This document shows positions 62,497-64,000 of a DNA stretch of 64,000 bases, piece after piece. The notes below the pieces were generated by a model. The model did no database searches. It was not told the DNA's origin and saw nothing but the letters and a program-made list of their open reading frames with translations. A program made the position numbers and the translations under genes. How positions within the stretch are numbered: the first letter of the stretch is position 1; every line of letters begins with the position of its first letter. Source of the DNA: Antarcticirhabdus aurantiaca (GTDB taxonomy: Bacteria > Pseudomonadota > Alphaproteobacteria > Rhizobiales > Rhizobiaceae); assembly GCF_009765365.1 (NCBI RefSeq), contig NZ_VTOM01000001.1, positions 310,001 through 374,000 on the forward strand, given 5' to 3'.

Positions 62497-63444
62497 TCAG
62501 GACAGGCCGAGATGCTCCTTGACGGCGGCGAGCCCGTCCTGCCCGTCCAGCGTCGTCACGCCCTGGAGCCAGGGCTCCCAGCTTCCCGGGTTGGCGGTCA
62601 GCCAGGCCTTGGCGGCGTCTTCCGGATCCTCGCCCTCGTCGATGATCGCGCCCATGATCTGGCTCTCCGAATCCAGCGTGAACTGGATGGCGTCGAGGAG
62701 CTTGTTGGCGTTCGGGCACTCGGCCGCGTAGTTGGCGCGGGTGACCGTCGAGACCGTCGCGCCGCCGTAGTTCGGGCCGAAGAAGTCGTCGCCGCCGGCA
62801 AGGTATTCGAGCTGGAAGTTGGTGTTCATCGGATGGGGGGCCCAGCCGAGGAAGACGATCGGCTCGTTCGCCTTGGTGGCGCGGGCGACCTGCGCCAGCA
62901 TGCCCTGCTCGGACGACTCGACCAGCTCGAACTTGCCGAGATCGAAGGCGTTCTTGTTGATCATGTCGAGGATCAGGCGGTTGCCGTCGTTGCCCGGCTC
63001 GATGCCGTAGATCTTGTTGCCGAGCTTGTCGGCGAACTTGCCGATGTCGGCGAAGCTTTTCAGCCCCTCGTCGAAGAGGGCCTTGGGCACCGCCAGCGTG
63101 TACTTGGCGCCTTCGAGGTTGGTGCCGAGGTCGACCACCGACTTGTCGGCGAGATAGGGGGCGACGTCGGCCTGCATGGAGGGCATCCAGAGGCCGAGAA
63201 AGGCGTCGAGGTCGTTGTTCTTCAGCGAGGCGAAGGTGACCGGCACGGCGAGCACCTTCACGTCCGGCTCGTAGCCGAGGCCCTCGAGAACCTGTGAGGC
63301 GACCGCGGTGGTCGCGGTGATGTCGGTCCAGCCGACGTCCGACAGGCGGACGGTCTCGCAGGCCTCGCCGTCCTGGGCGGCGGCGGGCCCGGCAAAGGCG
63401 GCGGCAGCGAGCGCGGTTGCGGCAATGGCGAGGATCGGTCTCAT
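62497..63444 (-). CDS. choX: Choline ABC transporter substrate-binding protein ChoX
   Basis: Periplasmic receptor, OpuAC family, 315 residues with a signal peptide (MRPILAIAATALAAAAFAGPAAA). The N-terminal CETVRLSDVGWTDITATTAV and the central DAFLGLWMPSM match ChoX, the rhizobial choline receptor, in its aromatic-box outline. ATG 63444 is chosen because it gives the signal peptide; the longer frame to 63525 has a basic non-signal lead. It is 127 bases downstream of the Lrp-type gene. Confidence 0.92.
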   Translation of the reverse strand: MRPILAIAATALAAAAFAGPAAAQDGEACETVRLSDVGWTDITATTAVASQVLEGLGYEPDVKVLAVPVTFASLKNNDLDAFLGLWMPSMQADVAPYLADKSVVDLGTNLEGAKYTLAVPKALFDEGLKSFADIGKFADKLGNKIYGIEPGNDGNRLILDMINKNAFDLGKFELVESSEQGMLAQVARATKANEPIVFLGWAPHPMNTNFQLEYLAGGDDFFGPNYGGATVSTVTRANYAAECPNANKLLDAIQFTLDSESQIMGAIIDEGEDPEDAAKAWLTANPGSWEPWLQGVTTLDGQDGLAAVKEHLGLS

Positions 63445-63571
63445 GGGGTCTCCTTGCGGCCGACGGAAATCGCCAGCCCTCTTCTTCGGGCTTGCTGGAC
63501 GGGCCAAAGAGTGACCTCTCCGCACCCCGTCCTCAAGCGTGAATGCGACGTTTCGGCCGCGGATGAAACAG

Positions 63572-64000
63572 TCAGAGCGCGAGCGCGCTCGTGTTCTTGA
63601 TCTCCTCCATCACGGCATAGGTGTGCGTTTCCCGGACGCCGGGAAGGTTCAGGAGCGCATCGGACAGGAAGGCGCGGTACGCCGCCATGTCCTTGACCCG
63701 CGCCTTGAGGAGGTAGTCGAAGCCGCCCGCCACCATGTGGCACTCCATGATGTCGGCGTTGGCGCGGGCCGCCTTGGCGAATTCGGCGAAGACGTCCTCG
63801 CTGGTGCGGTCGAGGCGCACCTCGACGAAGACGATGAGACCGCGCCCGAGCTTCTCCGGCGACAAGCGCGCGGCATAGCCGAGGATGAAGCCCTCGGCCG
63901 TCAGGCGCCGCACGCGGTCGGCCGTGGCGGTAGGCGACAGGTGGACGCGGTTGGCCAGCTCCGTCGTCGTCAGCCGCCCGTCGCGCTGGAGCTCGTCGAG
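63572..64000 (-). CDS. Lrp/AsnC-family regulator (N-terminus beyond window)
   Basis: The minus-strand frame is open to the right edge, so the start is missing; 142 residues are present. The visible helix-turn-helix LDELQRDGRLTTTELANRVHLSPTATADRVRRL is followed by the AsnC/RAM ligand domain (IMECHMVAGGFDYLLKARV, LPGVRETHTYAVMEEIKN). The gene is on the same strand as choX, but regulation of it is not proven. Confidence 0.92.
   Translation of the reverse strand, partial: LDELQRDGRLTTTELANRVHLSPTATADRVRRLTAEGFILGYAARLSPEKLGRGLIVFVEVRLDRTSEDVFAEFAKAARANADIMECHMVAGGFDYLLKARVKDMAAYRAFLSDALLNLPGVRETHTYAVMEEIKNTSALAL

Overview
The window looks like a piece of chromosome from a high-G+C alphaproteobacterium of the order Hyphomicrobiales (Rhizobiales). 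The evidence is the set of lineage-restricted genes: the flagellar genes motC, fliK/motD, rem, flaF and flbT; the EcfG/NepR/PhyR general stress response with an HWE-type kinase; ChoXWV choline uptake; and CtrA-type boxes (TTAA-N7-TTAA). An Aurantimonas/Aureimonas-like genome is my guess from gene order and protein flavour, not something the sequence proves. I see no tRNA, rRNA, CRISPR array, phage or insertion sequence.

Layout. (1) 1-4591: a tightly overlapping nucleoside uptake and catabolism operon (two BMP-type ABC permeases, cytidine deaminase, purine nucleoside phosphorylase, deoC, deoA). It imports nucleosides and breaks them down to bases and sugar phosphates. (2) 4596-5156: a membrane-anchored retropepsin-like protein, convergent with the operon. 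(3) 5426-25505: about 20 kb of flagellar genes on the plus strand (fliL-fliP; fliF-fliH-like-motB-motC-fliK; rem; flgE; flgK-flgL; flaF-flbT-flgD-fliQ; flhA-fliR-fliJ-like-flgJ-like-flgN-like-unknown). Perfect TTAA-N7-TTAA boxes lie upstream of fliL and of rem. Strong hairpin terminators punctuate the cluster. Many expected flagellar genes (flhB, fliG, fliM, fliN, motA, fliI, rod genes, flagellins) are not here.

(4) 25.8-35.9 kb: mixed housekeeping and regulatory genes (LuxR-type regulator, RhlE-type helicase, SthA transhydrogenase, D,D-carboxypeptidase, single-domain response regulator, Uup-type ABC-F ATPase, DUF2235 hydrolase). (5) 36.0-40.5 kb: an RND efflux pump and its adaptor. (6) 40.7-50.5 kb: an apparent general-stress island. 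It holds a three-PRC-barrel exported protein, several tiny membrane or envelope proteins, a lipid-kinase-like protein, the ecfG-nepR operon divergent from phyR and an HWE kinase, and small lipoproteins. GGAAC-N16/17-(C/A)GTT elements, matching the EcfG promoter consensus, precede phyR, the kinase gene and nearby small genes.

(7) 50.5-54.6 kb: a HugZ-like PNPOx-fold protein, an Mrp/ApbC Fe-S carrier ATPase and a Kef-type antiporter. (8) 54.7-60.1 kb: a complete dipeptide-type ABC importer, dppABCDF, with a strong terminator after dppA. (9) 60.1-64.0 kb, minus strand: a choline importer choX-choW-choV followed without gaps by two tiny membrane proteins, and an Lrp-family regulator that runs off the window.

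Most content is orthodox. The parts worth following up are the predicted CtrA and EcfG regulatory sites, the unnamed small proteins at the ends of the flagellar and choline operons, a pair of small lipoproteins sharing a Cys-rich C-terminal signature, and the stress island of small envelope proteins.
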